From NCBI GenBank assembly GCA_045537915.1, contig JAZSQK010000044.1, positions 1 through 33,894 on the forward strand: 33,894 nt of DNA, in the 5' to 3' direction. This document shows, one piece after another, positions 1 through 8,269 of this stretch. The notes under the pieces are model-generated. The model searched no databases and had not been told where the DNA came from. It worked only from the letters and a program-made list of their open reading frames with translations. Each line of letters opens with the position of its first letter. The stretch's first letter is position 1. The stretch is from SFWF01 sp045537915. Lineage in GTDB: Bacteria > Bacillota > Clostridia > Oscillospirales > Acutalibacteraceae. The position numbers and the translations under genes were made by a program.

Positions 1-2567
1 GGTGCGGAACCGCCCCAGATGGAGGAACAGCCTGTTGCGTTAGCAATGTACATTCTGTCGCCGAAGAGCTGAGTTACGAGACGAGCATAAGCTGTTTCTA
101 CGCAACCTGCGCAAGCGCCGGAGAATTCGAGCATTGGCTGACGGAACTGGGAGCCCTTAACTGTGGAAGCTGGGAATGCAGCAAATTCCTTGTATTCTAC
201 GTTTTCAACAGCGTAGTCGAATACTGGCTGCTGATCGTGCTGGGAAGCCTGTGGCTTCATTTCGATAGCCTTTACTGGGCAGATCTTTTCGCAGAGGCCG
301 CAACCCATACAGTCGAGAACGGAAACTGCCATTGTGAACTGGTATTCACCGAGGTCCTTACCGATCATTGCCTTTGTCTTGATGGAAGCTGGAGCATTAG
401 CCATTTCATCCTTGTTGAGAGCGAATGGACGGATAGCAGCGTGGGAACATACCATTGCACACTGATTACACTGGATACACTTCTGAGCGTCCCAAGCTGG
501 AACGTCAACAGCAACGCCGCGCTTTTCATAAGCAGCTGCGCCAACTGGGAATGTACCGTCAGGCATAGATGTGAATGTGGAAACTGGGAGTGCGTCACCC
601 TTCTGTGCAGCAACTGGGTTGAGGATTTCCTTGACGTACTTAACGAGTTCTGGACGGTTGCCCTTAACTTCTGCTTCAACAGAGTCGTCAACGAGGTTAG
701 CCCAGTCAGCTGGTACTTCGATCTTGTTGAGAGCCTTGTAACCAGCGTCGATAGCTGCGTAGTTCATGTTAACGATATCTTCACCCTTCTTACCGTAGGA
801 CTTGAGAGCAGCTGCCTTCATGTATTCAACAGCTTCTTCGATTGGAAGAATGCCGGAGAGTGCGAAGAATGCAGACTGGAGAATTGTGTTGGTACGCTTA
901 CCCATACCAATCTGTGCGGCAAGGTCGATAGCGTTAACGGTATAAAGCTGAACATTGTTGTTTGCGATATACTGCTTGGTTTCGGCATTGAGGTGTCTTT
1001 CAAGCTCTTCAGGAGTCCACTGGCAGTTGATAAGGAATACGCCGCCCGGCTTAACGTCCTGAACCATCTTGTAGCCCTTGAGTACATAAGAGGGGTTGTG
1101 ACAAGCAACGAAGTCAGCCTTGTTAATATAGTAGGGACTCTTGATGGGCTTGTCACCGAAACGAAGGTGAGAAATTGTGATACCGCCGGTCTTCTTGGAG
1201 TCATACTGGAAGTATGCCTGAACGTACTTGTCGGTATGGTCACCAATGATCTTGATAGAGTTCTTGTTTGCGCCAACCGTTCCGTCGCCGCCGAGACCCC
1301 AGAACTTGCATTCCTTGGTGCCTTCAGCTGCGGTGTTGGGGGAAACCTTCTCCTCGAGAGAAAGTCCGGTAACGTCATCTACGATACCAATAGTGAACTG
1401 TGCCTTAGGTTCAGCCTTTGCGAGTTCATCATATACAGCGAATACGCTTGAAGGAGGAGTATCCTTGGATCCAAGACCGTAACGGCCGCCGATAACCTTG
1501 ATATCGGTTCTGCCTGTAGCGGCAAGAGCTGCAACAACGTCGAGGAAGAGGGGCTCTCCGAGAGCGCCGGGCTCCTTGGTTCTGTCAAGAACAGCAACCT
1601 TCTTTGCGGTTGCGGGGATAGCTGCTGCAAACTTTTCAGCAGAGAAAGGACGATAAAGGCGAACCTTTACAAGACCAACCTTTTCTCCCTTTGCGAGCAT
1701 ATAGTCAATAACCTCTTCTGCAACGTCGCAGATAGAGCCCATAGCAACGATAACACGCTCTGCATCGGGTGCTCCGTAGTAGTTAAAGAGCTTATAGTCG
1801 GTGCCAAGCTTTGCATTAACCTTGTCCATATACTCCTCAACAATTGCGGGAGTAGCGTCATAATACTTATTGCAAGCCTCACGGTGCTGGAAGAAGATAT
1901 CTCCGTTTTCGTGAGAACCACGCATTACGGGATGTTCGGGGTTAAGAGCACGTTTACGGAATGCTGCAACAGCATCCATATCGCACATTTCACGAAGGTC
2001 CTCAAAGTCCCAAACCTGAATCTTCTGAAGCTCGTGAGAGGTACGGAAGCCGTCGAAGAAGTTGATGAAAGGAACACGGCTCTTGATAGAAGCAAGGTGG
2101 GCTACTGCACCGAGGTCCATAACTTCCTGAGTATTGGTTTCAGCAAGCATTGCAAAACCTGTCTGACGGCAAGCATATACGTCAGAATGGTCGCCGAAGA
2201 TGTTAAGCGCATGGGAAGCTACGCAACGAGCAGATACATGGAATACGCAGGGCAGAAGCTCACCTGCAATCTTGTACATATTGGGAATCATAAGAAGAAG
2301 TCCCTGAGAAGCGGTGTAGGTAGTGGTGAGAGCACCTGCTCCGAGAGAGCCGTGAACGGTACCTGCAGCACCTGCTTCGGACTGCATCTCAACTACCTTA
2401 ACGGTATTACCAAAAATATTTTTTAGTCCCTGTGCCGACCACTGATCAACATAGTCTGCCATAGGACTGGACGGTGTAATCGGATAAATTCCGGCTACTT
2501 CGGTAAACGCATAGGACACGTGTGCCGCAGCGTTGTTTCCGTCCATAGTTTTAAATTTTCTTGCCAT
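1..2567 (-). CDS. nifJ: Pyruvate:ferredoxin (flavodoxin) oxidoreductase, 5' part (C terminus outside window)
   Basis: Cytoplasmic iron-sulfur enzyme that oxidises pyruvate to acetyl-CoA and CO2 and passes electrons to ferredoxin, the central step of clostridial fermentation. About 855 codons are present of a protein usually near 1,170 residues; the rest lies beyond base 1. The N terminus carries the YPITPSSPMADYVD pyruvate-domain motif. A ferredoxin-like domain has two 4Fe-4S motifs (Cys697/700/703/707 and Cys753/756/759/763). The start of the thiamine diphosphate domain shows Cys819, Cys822 and Cys847, matching the third cluster of this family. The ATG at 2567 follows a GGAGG site. The frame is open throughout. 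The gene appears to be transcribed alone from the promoter at 2628-2656. Identity is very secure; the missing end cannot be judged. Confidence 0.97.
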   Translation of the reverse strand, partial: MARKFKTMDGNNAAAHVSYAFTEVAGIYPITPSSPMADYVDQWSAQGLKNIFGNTVKVVEMQSEAGAAGTVHGSLGAGALTTTYTASQGLLLMIPNMYKIAGELLPCVFHVSARCVASHALNIFGDHSDVYACRQTGFAMLAETNTQEVMDLGAVAHLASIKSRVPFINFFDGFRTSHELQKIQVWDFEDLREMCDMDAVAAFRKRALNPEHPVMRGSHENGDIFFQHREACNKYYDATPAIVEEYMDKVNAKLGTDYKLFNYYGAPDAERVIVAMGSICDVAEEVIDYMLAKGEKVGLVKVRLYRPFSAEKFAAAIPATAKKVAVLDRTKEPGALGEPLFLDVVAALAATGRTDIKVIGGRYGLGSKDTPPSSVFAVYDELAKAEPKAQFTIGIVDDVTGLSLEEKVSPNTAAEGTKECKFWGLGGDGTVGANKNSIKIIGDHTDKYVQAYFQYDSKKTGGITISHLRFGDKPIKSPYYINKADFVACHNPSYVLKGYKMVQDVKPGGVFLINCQWTPEELERHLNAETKQYIANNNVQLYTVNAIDLAAQIGMGKRTNTILQSAFFALSGILPIEEAVEYMKAAALKSYGKKGEDIVNMNYAAIDAGYKALNKIEVPADWANLVDDSVEAEVKGNRPELVKYVKEILNPVAAQKGDALPVSTFTSMPDGTFPVGAAAYEKRGVAVDVPAWDAQKCIQCNQCAMVCSHAAIRPFALNKDEMANAPASIKTKAMIGKDLGEYQFTMAVSVLDCMGCGLCEKICPVKAIEMKPQASQHDQQPVFDYAVENVEYKEFAAFPASTVKGSQFRQPMLEFSGACAGCVETAYARLVTQLFGDRMYIANATGCSSIWGGSA

Positions 2568-2593
2568 GGATTTTTCCTCCTTAATTTTTACAG

Positions 2594-2617
2594 TGGGATT
2601 TATATATCTTAATCCCA
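2594..2617 (-). repeat. Inverted repeat in the nifJ 5' leader
   Basis: A perfect 7-bp inverted repeat, TGGGATT and AATCCCA with a 10-nt spacer, lies between the predicted nifJ promoter and its ribosome site. In RNA it would form a small hairpin about 27 nt upstream of the start codon. It could stabilise the mRNA or be an operator half-site pair. It does not match the Rex consensus that I know. Function unproven. Confidence 0.45.
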
Positions 2618-2627
2618 TACATTGTTT

Positions 2628-2656
2628 ATTTTACTACTTTTAATTCAAAAAGTAAA
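2628..2656 (-). promoter_or_regulatory. Probable nifJ promoter
   Basis: Reading the minus strand: -35 TTTACT (2656-2651), 17-nt spacer, -10 TAAAAT (2633-2628), in a very AT-rich gap between nadE and nifJ. The -35 is imperfect, and an alternative using TTGTAC slightly upstream is possible. The nadE gene has no obvious terminator hairpin here, so some read-through into nifJ cannot be excluded. Confidence 0.5.
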
Positions 2657-2691
2657 TAGTACAAATGACAATTTTTTAACTATTTTTGTTT

Positions 2692-4821
2692 TTATTTTAA
2701 CCATTCGGCAAAATCTGCATCCGACGGCATTTTCCAATCGGTTCTGGGGCTAAGCGATACGCTTCCGATTTTGGGGGCATCGGGTGTGCAGGAACGCTTG
2801 AACTGGGAGATGAAAAATCTTCTCATAAAGCTATCAAGCCATTTGTTTATAGTTTGGTCATCATACTGTCCCATAAACGCCTGTTTTGCCAAAAATGCAA
2901 TTTTCTTTTTATCAAATCCGAATCTGACAAAATAATACAGGAAGAAATCGTGAAGCTCATAGGGCCCTATGCTCTCCTCGGTCTTCTGGGCAATTTTACC
3001 CTCCTTATCGGGTGGTAAAAGTTCGGGAGACACAGGTGTATCCAGAATATCACGCAAAACCTCTGCGGTTTGTTTGTCGCTCTTGTCGGCAATATAGCCT
3101 ACGACAAAACGCATAAGGGTTTTGGGTATACCCGCATTTACGCCATACATACTCATATGGTCGCCGTTATAGGTACACCAGCCCATAGCCGACTCACTTA
3201 AATCTCCTGTTCCGACCAAAAGCGCCCCCTCTTTGTTTGCAATATCCATAAGAATCTGGGTACGCTCTCTTGCCTGTGAATTTTCATAGGTAACATCGTG
3301 TATATCGGCATCATGCCCAATATCCTTAAAGTGCTGTATACAGGCATCCTTAATGCTGATTTCCCTTACGGTTACGCCGAGCGCTTTCATAAGCTCAAGA
3401 GCATTGTTATAGGTGCGGTCGGTGGTTCCAAAACCCGGGAGGGTTATGCCGATTACATTTTTACTCTCAAGCCCTAACATTTTTACCGTTCTCGCACAAA
3501 TGAGCAGAGCTAAGGTTGAATCAAGGCCTCCCGAAATTCCTATTACGGTTTTTTGCATTCTTGTATGCTCAAGCCGTTTTGCAAGAGCCGCAGTCTGAAT
3601 GGAGATAATTTCCTCACAGGTTTCCTCGACCTTTTTTGCATCACTTGGAATAAAGGGATGCGGCTCAATGAAACGGTCAAATTTCGAGTTGTCAAACGGC
3701 TTTATCTCGGCTTTTATAACGGTATATCCGCCGCCCTCATAGGCAGAATTTGTAAAGGCGGTATCCTGTCTTCGAAGGCTGTTAAGTCTCTCTATATCGA
3801 TACAGCCGCATATTATCTGATTATCCCTTGCAAAGCGTTTTCCCTCACAAAGAATGTTCCCGTTTTCAACAATAAAGCTACTGCCCGAACAAACAAAGTC
3901 TGTTGTCGATTCATAGACACCTGAAGAGGCAAAGACATATGCCGAAAGACATTTTGCAGACTGCATTTTCACAAGCTCTCTTCTATACTGCGCTTTAGAC
4001 ACCGCCTCACTGCTTGAAGAAAGATTTAATATAAGATTTGCGCCTGAAAGTGCCATTAAGGAACTGGGAGGAATGGGGTTCCAAAGCTCCTCGGCCATCT
4101 CAATTCCGACTGTCAGTTCACTCGAAAGCTTAAAGAGTATTCTGCCAAAAGGAACGGTCTGTTCGCAAAGAGATATTTCATCTGCTTTATCGGCGCTCGT
4201 GGCGGAAAACCAGCGGCTTTCTCTTGCCTCTGCCGAGCCGCCTGACAATTCCTTGGGAATAACTCCTATAATCCTTCCCTTTTGTATTGCAACGGCACAG
4301 TTATAAAGTCTGAAGCCCGACTCAACCGGCATTCCTACAACAATGAAAAGGTCTGATTCTTCGGAATATTTGAGCAGACGGTAAAGCGCCTCTTCACAGC
4401 CCCTTATAAGCCGTCTTTGACCAAACAGATCGCCACAGGTGGCGCCGCTTAAAGAAAGCTCGGGCGTTACCATTATCTGCGCTCCCTTTGCAACTGCCTT
4501 ATCTATCAAAAGTTCTATTTGCTCTGCGTTGTACTCGGGGTTTGCAATCCTGACACGAGGCACACATGCTGCGACTTTAACAAAACCCAGCTCACAGTTA
4601 GTATCTTTTACCGTTTCATCATTGTTTTTGTCGGATAAAAATTCCTCGGTTGTATTAAGCGCCACAGCCAAGAGAGAAAGATTTTCACGACGAATATTCT
4701 TTATTGTACCGTTTTCCCACTTTCTGACCGTGCTCTTGCCTACTCCGGCTTTTTGAGCTACCTCTTCATAGGTAAGATTATATTTCTTTCTAAGATAACT
4801 TATTCTATCCTTAATTTCCAT
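2692..4821 (-). CDS. nadE: NAD+ synthase with N-terminal XRE helix-turn-helix domain and degenerate glutaminase domain
   Basis: Makes NAD+ from deamido-NAD+ with ATP and a nitrogen donor, in the cytoplasm. Three parts are visible in 709 aa. Residues 3-61 look like a Cro/C1-type helix-turn-helix (LTYEEVAQKAGVGKSTVRKWENG). About 80-350 is a nitrilase-fold glutaminase-like domain. About 395-709 is the NAD+ synthase ATP-pyrophosphatase domain with SGGLDS at 430-435 and GTGDLSESAMGWCTYNGDH. In the glutaminase domain Glu121 and Lys190 of the triad are present, but the nucleophile position (family GVEICEDLW) reads GIEMAEELW, so Cys is replaced by Ala243 (codon 4095-4093). Glutamine hydrolysis is therefore predicted lost, leaving free ammonia as donor. 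The start is ATG 4821 with GGAGG at 4834-4830; an upstream in-frame TTG at 4836 overlaps that site. The HTH suggests DNA binding, which is unproven. The synthase identity is secure. Confidence 0.93.
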   Translation of the reverse strand: MEIKDRISYLRKKYNLTYEEVAQKAGVGKSTVRKWENGTIKNIRRENLSLLAVALNTTEEFLSDKNNDETVKDTNCELGFVKVAACVPRVRIANPEYNAEQIELLIDKAVAKGAQIMVTPELSLSGATCGDLFGQRRLIRGCEEALYRLLKYSEESDLFIVVGMPVESGFRLYNCAVAIQKGRIIGVIPKELSGGSAEARESRWFSATSADKADEISLCEQTVPFGRILFKLSSELTVGIEMAEELWNPIPPSSLMALSGANLILNLSSSSEAVSKAQYRRELVKMQSAKCLSAYVFASSGVYESTTDFVCSGSSFIVENGNILCEGKRFARDNQIICGCIDIERLNSLRRQDTAFTNSAYEGGGYTVIKAEIKPFDNSKFDRFIEPHPFIPSDAKKVEETCEEIISIQTAALAKRLEHTRMQKTVIGISGGLDSTLALLICARTVKMLGLESKNVIGITLPGFGTTDRTYNNALELMKALGVTVREISIKDACIQHFKDIGHDADIHDVTYENSQARERTQILMDIANKEGALLVGTGDLSESAMGWCTYNGDHMSMYGVNAGIPKTLMRFVVGYIADKSDKQTAEVLRDILDTPVSPELLPPDKEGKIAQKTEESIGPYELHDFFLYYFVRFGFDKKKIAFLAKQAFMGQYDDQTINKWLDSFMRRFFISQFKRSCTPDAPKIGSVSLSPRTDWKMPSDADFAEWLK

Positions 4822-4841
4822 AAAAGCCACCTCCAAATACT

Positions 4842-4869
4842 ATTATAAAGGTTTTTTCTCTTTTTTCAA
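4842..4869 (-). promoter_or_regulatory. nadE promoter
   Basis: Minus strand: -35 TTGAAA (4869-4864), 16-nt spacer, perfect -10 TATAAT (4847-4842). The expected start of transcription is near 4835, so the leader is only about 14 nt and the GGAGG site sits almost at the mRNA 5' end. If the protein's own HTH domain binds DNA, this short region is the first place to look for its operator. No clear palindrome is visible in it. Confidence 0.7.
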
Positions 4870-4889
4870 GTGAAAATAATGGTAAAAAT

Positions 4890-4922
4890 AAAAAAGAAGC
4901 TCTTTTTTTAAGCTTCTTTTTT
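4890..4922 (-). terminator. Intrinsic terminator of the histidine operon
   Basis: A 12-bp stem (AAAAAAGAAGCT with AGCTTCTTTTTT) and a 9-nt loop lie just past the hisIE stop codon. The stem ends in runs of T on either strand, so it can work in both directions. Its place fits termination of the minus-strand his operon before the nadE promoter. Confidence 0.8.
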
Positions 4923-4932
4923 TAATTTGCTA

Positions 4933-5583
4933 TTATTTTGTCATTTTCTCCTGTTTTACCTTGTGGTCGATAATATGACGGGATGCGAGTTCCTTTTTTA
5001 TATCCTCTACCGAAATTCCCATTTCTACCATAAGTACCATTATATGATATGTAAGGTCGGCAATTTCATAAACAGTTTCCGCCTTGTCGTCGGCCTTACC
5101 CGCAATTATAACCTCGGTACACTCCTCGCCCACCTTTTTGAGAATCTTATCAATTCCCTTTTCGAAAAGGTATGTAGTATATGAGCCCTCGGGTTTATCC
5201 TTTTTTCTGCCCTCTAAGAGCGAATAGAGCCCATCCATCGAAAAAGCGTGGTTTTCATCACTTTCAAATATCCTATCGTTAAAACAGGAATCGGTTCCTG
5301 TGTGACAGGCGGGACCCTCCTTGTTTACGAGAACTACAAGGGCATCCTTATCACAGTCGGCAGTAATGCTGACAATATGCTGAAAATTGCCCGAGGTTTC
5401 CCCTTTTCTCCAAAGTTCATTACGTGAACGGGACCAAAAGCAAGTTTTCTGCTCCTTTATACTTATCTCAAGGCTATCTTTATTCATATAGGCAAGGGTC
5501 AAAACCTTTTTGCTTGTCGCATCAACTACAATAGCGGGAATAAGTCCCTTTTGGTCAAATTTAAGTTCATTTATATCTATCAT
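4933..5583 (-). CDS. hisI: Bifunctional phosphoribosyl-AMP cyclohydrolase / phosphoribosyl-ATP pyrophosphatase
   Basis: HisIE carries out steps 2 and 3 of histidine synthesis: it removes pyrophosphate from phosphoribosyl-ATP (C-terminal HisE domain) and opens the ring of phosphoribosyl-AMP (N-terminal HisI domain). The HisI half shows CFWSRSRNELWRKGETSGN and the metal-binding region DCDKDALVVLV with GPACHTG. The HisE half follows from about residue 115 with GEECTEVIIAGK. Total 216 aa, normal for the fused form. ATG 5583 is chosen because AGGAG sits 8 nt upstream. A longer frame from 5613 would overlap hisF by 26 nt and lacks its own ribosome site. It is the last gene of the operon, followed directly by a terminator. 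Confidence 0.96.
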   Translation of the reverse strand: MIDINELKFDQKGLIPAIVVDATSKKVLTLAYMNKDSLEISIKEQKTCFWSRSRNELWRKGETSGNFQHIVSITADCDKDALVVLVNKEGPACHTGTDSCFNDRIFESDENHAFSMDGLYSLLEGRKKDKPEGSYTTYLFEKGIDKILKKVGEECTEVIIAGKADDKAETVYEIADLTYHIMVLMVEMGISVEDIKKELASRHIIDHKVKQEKMTK

Positions 5584-5587
5584 TATT

Positions 5588-6346
5588 CTATCTCCTGACA
5601 TTGATGCCGTCACGGGCTAATTCGTCCTTTAAGTCCTTAATGCTTACCTCTCCAAAATGGAATATCGAGGCGGCTAGTCCTGCGTCTACCTTTGGGAGTG
5701 TGTGAAAAAGGGTTTTGAAGTGGTCTATTCCCCCTGCTCCACCCGAAGCGATAACGGGTACCGAAACGGCATTGCATACCGCCTCGAGCATTTCAAGGTC
5801 AAAGCCGTTTTTAACCCCATCGGTATCGATGCTGTTTACAACTATCTCGCCGGCACCCGCATCAGCGCCACGCTTTATCCACTCAATAGCGTCGATTCCT
5901 GTGTTTTCTCTGCCACCCTTGGCAAAGAGAGTGAATTTTCCGTCTACTCTCTTTATGTCGGCAGAAAGTACTACACACTGGTTGCCGTAACGCTTAGCCG
6001 CTTCGCCAATAAGGTTAGGATTTCGAATTGCGCCTGAATTGACGCTTACCTTATCGGCGCCGCATTTGAGCACTCTATCAAAGTCATCAAGGATATTTAT
6101 TCCTCCGCCTACGGTAAGGGGTATAAATATTTTAGATGCTACCTCGCAGAGAATATCGGTAAAAAGGCGTCTTCCCTCGCTCGAGGCGGTTATATCATAA
6201 AACACAAGCTCATCGGCTCCGTTCGCACTGTAAAATTCTGCTAATTTTACAGGGGAGGAAACATCGGCAAGTCCTAAAAAGTTAACTCCCTTTACCACTC
6301 TGCCGTCCTTAACATCGAGGCAAGGGATTATTCTTTTGGTAATCAT
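5588..6346 (-). CDS. hisF: Imidazole glycerol phosphate synthase, cyclase subunit
   Basis: HisF joins ammonia made by HisH to PRFAR, giving imidazole glycerol phosphate and AICAR. It is a (beta/alpha)8 barrel of 252 aa, the usual size. Visible marks are the N-terminal RIIPCLDVKDGRVVKG with the catalytic Asp, the phosphate-binding VGGGI, and NSIDTDGVKNGFD with the second catalytic Asp. The start overlaps the hisA stop by 4 nt (ATGA), which implies translational coupling. The hisIE start is 4 nt beyond its stop. Confidence 0.98.
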   Translation of the reverse strand: MITKRIIPCLDVKDGRVVKGVNFLGLADVSSPVKLAEFYSANGADELVFYDITASSEGRRLFTDILCEVASKIFIPLTVGGGINILDDFDRVLKCGADKVSVNSGAIRNPNLIGEAAKRYGNQCVVLSADIKRVDGKFTLFAKGGRENTGIDAIEWIKRGADAGAGEIVVNSIDTDGVKNGFDLEMLEAVCNAVSVPVIASGGAGGIDHFKTLFHTLPKVDAGLAASIFHFGEVSIKDLKDELARDGINVRR

Positions 6347-7059
6347 CTTTTTGCCTCCGTAATTGCAGTTTTAAGGTCAATAGCGCCTGTATAGAAGGCT
6401 TTGCCGAGTATTGCACCATAGATTCCTAAGGCTTTTAGTCTTGTGATATCGCCCATATCGGTAACACCGCCCGAGGCAATAATATCTATGGGGAACTTTT
6501 GCGACAAGTCCTTATAAAGCTCGGTGTTTGTTCCCTTCATTGCGCCGTCACGGCTGATATCAGTACAAATTACGGTTTTTATGCCGAGCCTACAAACCCT
6601 TGCAAAAAACTCCTCGCCAGACTCGTTTGTAGTATCAGTCCAACCCTTTGTAGCAACAAAGCCATCCTTAAGGTCGCAACCAACCGCAATCTTTTCGCCG
6701 TATTTTTTTCCCATTTCTGCGAGAAATTCGGGGTTAGTAGCAGCGGCTGTTCCGAGAATAACCCTGTGTACTCCCGCATCAAGATAACGCTTTATTACCT
6801 CTTCAGACCGAACTCCACCGCCAATCTGGACCTTGAGTCCGCTATACGAAATTATCTTCTTTACCGTTTCTATATTGGGGGTGTTGCCGTCACGGGCTCC
6901 CTCTAAATCAACAGTATGTATAAACTCGGCGCCCGACTCCTTAAAGTATTCAGCAACCTTTTCGGGATGCTCACTATAGACCGTCATCTCGTTGTAGTTG
7001 CCCTTATAAAGACGGACCGCCTTGCCCTCATATAAATCTATTGCAGGAAAAATTTTCAT
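6343..7059 (-). CDS. hisA: ProFAR isomerase (phosphoribosylformimino-5-aminoimidazole carboxamide ribotide isomerase)
   Basis: HisA isomerises ProFAR to PRFAR, the step before HisHF. The 238-aa barrel protein is full length, with the start motif FPAIDLYEGKAVRLYKG holding the catalytic Asp, QIGGGVRS in the first phosphate site, and CTDISRDGAMKGTN holding the second Asp. It follows hisH by 3 nt and overlaps hisF by 4 nt. Its ribosome site is weak, so translation probably depends on coupling with hisH. I see no sign of the dual HisA/TrpF role known in actinobacteria, but sequence alone does not exclude it. Confidence 0.97.
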   Translation of the reverse strand: MKIFPAIDLYEGKAVRLYKGNYNEMTVYSEHPEKVAEYFKESGAEFIHTVDLEGARDGNTPNIETVKKIISYSGLKVQIGGGVRSEEVIKRYLDAGVHRVILGTAAATNPEFLAEMGKKYGEKIAVGCDLKDGFVATKGWTDTTNESGEEFFARVCRLGIKTVICTDISRDGAMKGTNTELYKDLSQKFPIDIIASGGVTDMGDITRLKALGIYGAILGKAFYTGAIDLKTAITEAKR

Positions 7060-7062
7060 AAA

Positions 7063-7680
7063 TTACAACTCACAAAATGCTTTAAGTATTGAAAGTCCCT
7101 TTTCTCCGCTTTTTTCGGGATGGAACTGTGTGCCGTACACGTTGCCGAACTCTGCCGAGGCGGTAAGCAGTCCGCCGTATTCAGCCCTTGAGGTTACATA
7201 CTCCTCACAATCTGCGGCATAATAGGAATGAACGAAGTACATATGGTCGCCTTCGTTTAGGTATTTGAACAGCCTTGATTTCGGCTTATCCTTCGGAAAG
7301 ATAAGCCCGTTCCAACCGATATGGGGAACCTTGAGTCCTTCTTCTATCACAGGCTTTATCGGCTTTACCGAGCCCGGAATAAGTCCCAAACCATCGTGTT
7401 CTCCGTACTCGTAGCTTTTTTCGAAAAGCATCTGCATGCCAAGGCATATACCAAGCAAAGCCTTACCGTTTTTTGCCTCTTCTATTATAACGCCGTCAAG
7501 TCCTGTTGTCTTTAATTTTGCAACGGCATCACTAAAGGCACCTACGCCGGGTAAAAGAATTTTATCGGCATTTCTTATGACCTCGGCATCCCCTGTTACA
7601 ACCGCATCTGCCCCCACCATTTTAAGTGAGGAGGACAGGCTGAACAGGTTTCCGACCGAATAGTCGACTATCGCTATCAT
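7063..7680 (-). CDS. hisH: Imidazole glycerol phosphate synthase, glutamine amidotransferase subunit
   Basis: HisH hydrolyses glutamine and channels ammonia to HisF. It is a class I glutaminase of 205 aa. The catalytic Cys is in GICLGMQMLFE, and the His-Glu pair is in TQFHPEKSGEKG, so the triad is complete, unlike the glutaminase domain of the nearby NAD+ synthase. The ATG overlaps the hisB stop by one base (TAATG). It lies two genes upstream of hisF in the same operon. Confidence 0.98.
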   Translation of the reverse strand: MIAIVDYSVGNLFSLSSSLKMVGADAVVTGDAEVIRNADKILLPGVGAFSDAVAKLKTTGLDGVIIEEAKNGKALLGICLGMQMLFEKSYEYGEHDGLGLIPGSVKPIKPVIEEGLKVPHIGWNGLIFPKDKPKSRLFKYLNEGDHMYFVHSYYAADCEEYVTSRAEYGGLLTASAEFGNVYGTQFHPEKSGEKGLSILKAFCEL

Positions 7681-8267
7681 TATAAAACTCCCTTGGTAGA
7701 CGGAAGACTGTCTGCATTTGCCGCATCAATTGCAACAGCCGCTTTGAGCACTCTTCCGACCGCCTTGAAACAGCCCTCAATTATGTGGTGGGTGTTTTTA
7801 CCCGCAAGTTCCTTTATATGAAGAGTAATGTCAGCGTTTCTTACAAAAGCCTCAAAGAATTCTTCTACAAGTTCGGTATCGAAATCTCCTACTCTTGCGC
7901 TCGACAAGGGCAAATCAAAGGATAAGTGTCCTCTGCCCGAAATATCCACCGCTGCAAGAACCAAAGCCTCGTCCATAGGAAGTATTATATCTCCGTAACG
8001 GTTAATTCCCCTCTTATCTGAAAGGGCCGCCGAAAAGGCTTTTCCAAGACAAATTCCGATATCCTCTGCCGAATGATGAAAATCGACCTCGGTATCTCCC
8101 TTGCAATCTATCGCAAGGTCAAATCCCGAGTGCTTTGCAAAAAGGGTAAGCATATGATCCATAAAGCCGTTTTTAGTATCGACCTTGCTCTCGCCCTTAC
8201 CGTCCAGACAGAGCGAAAGCTTTATCTCGGTTTCGGCAGTTTTTCTCTCAATTTCAAATTTTCTCAT
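7680..8267 (-). CDS. hisB: Imidazoleglycerol-phosphate dehydratase
   Basis: Dehydrates imidazole glycerol phosphate to imidazole acetol phosphate in a manganese-dependent reaction. The 195-aa protein is the single-function form, without the N-terminal histidinol-phosphatase domain seen in E. coli HisB. Both metal-binding motifs are visible: DFHHSAEDIGICLG and KNTHHIIEGCFK. A GAGG site lies 7 nt before the ATG. The gene starts 2 nt after hisC ends and overlaps hisH by 1 nt. Confidence 0.98.
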   Translation of the reverse strand: MRKFEIERKTAETEIKLSLCLDGKGESKVDTKNGFMDHMLTLFAKHSGFDLAIDCKGDTEVDFHHSAEDIGICLGKAFSAALSDKRGINRYGDIILPMDEALVLAAVDISGRGHLSFDLPLSSARVGDFDTELVEEFFEAFVRNADITLHIKELAGKNTHHIIEGCFKAVGRVLKAAVAIDAANADSLPSTKGVL

Positions 8268-8269
8268 AT

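Noticed and set aside
237..1451. A 404-codon plus-strand frame opposite nifJ, and similar long antisense frames elsewhere
   Set aside because: It is a shadow of the nifJ coding frame on the other strand: no ribosome site, no recognisable domain, and nifJ motifs are intact across it.
2594..2617. Rex operator upstream of nifJ
   Set aside because: The inverted repeat TGGGATT/AATCCCA does not match the TTGTGAA-type Rex site that I know.
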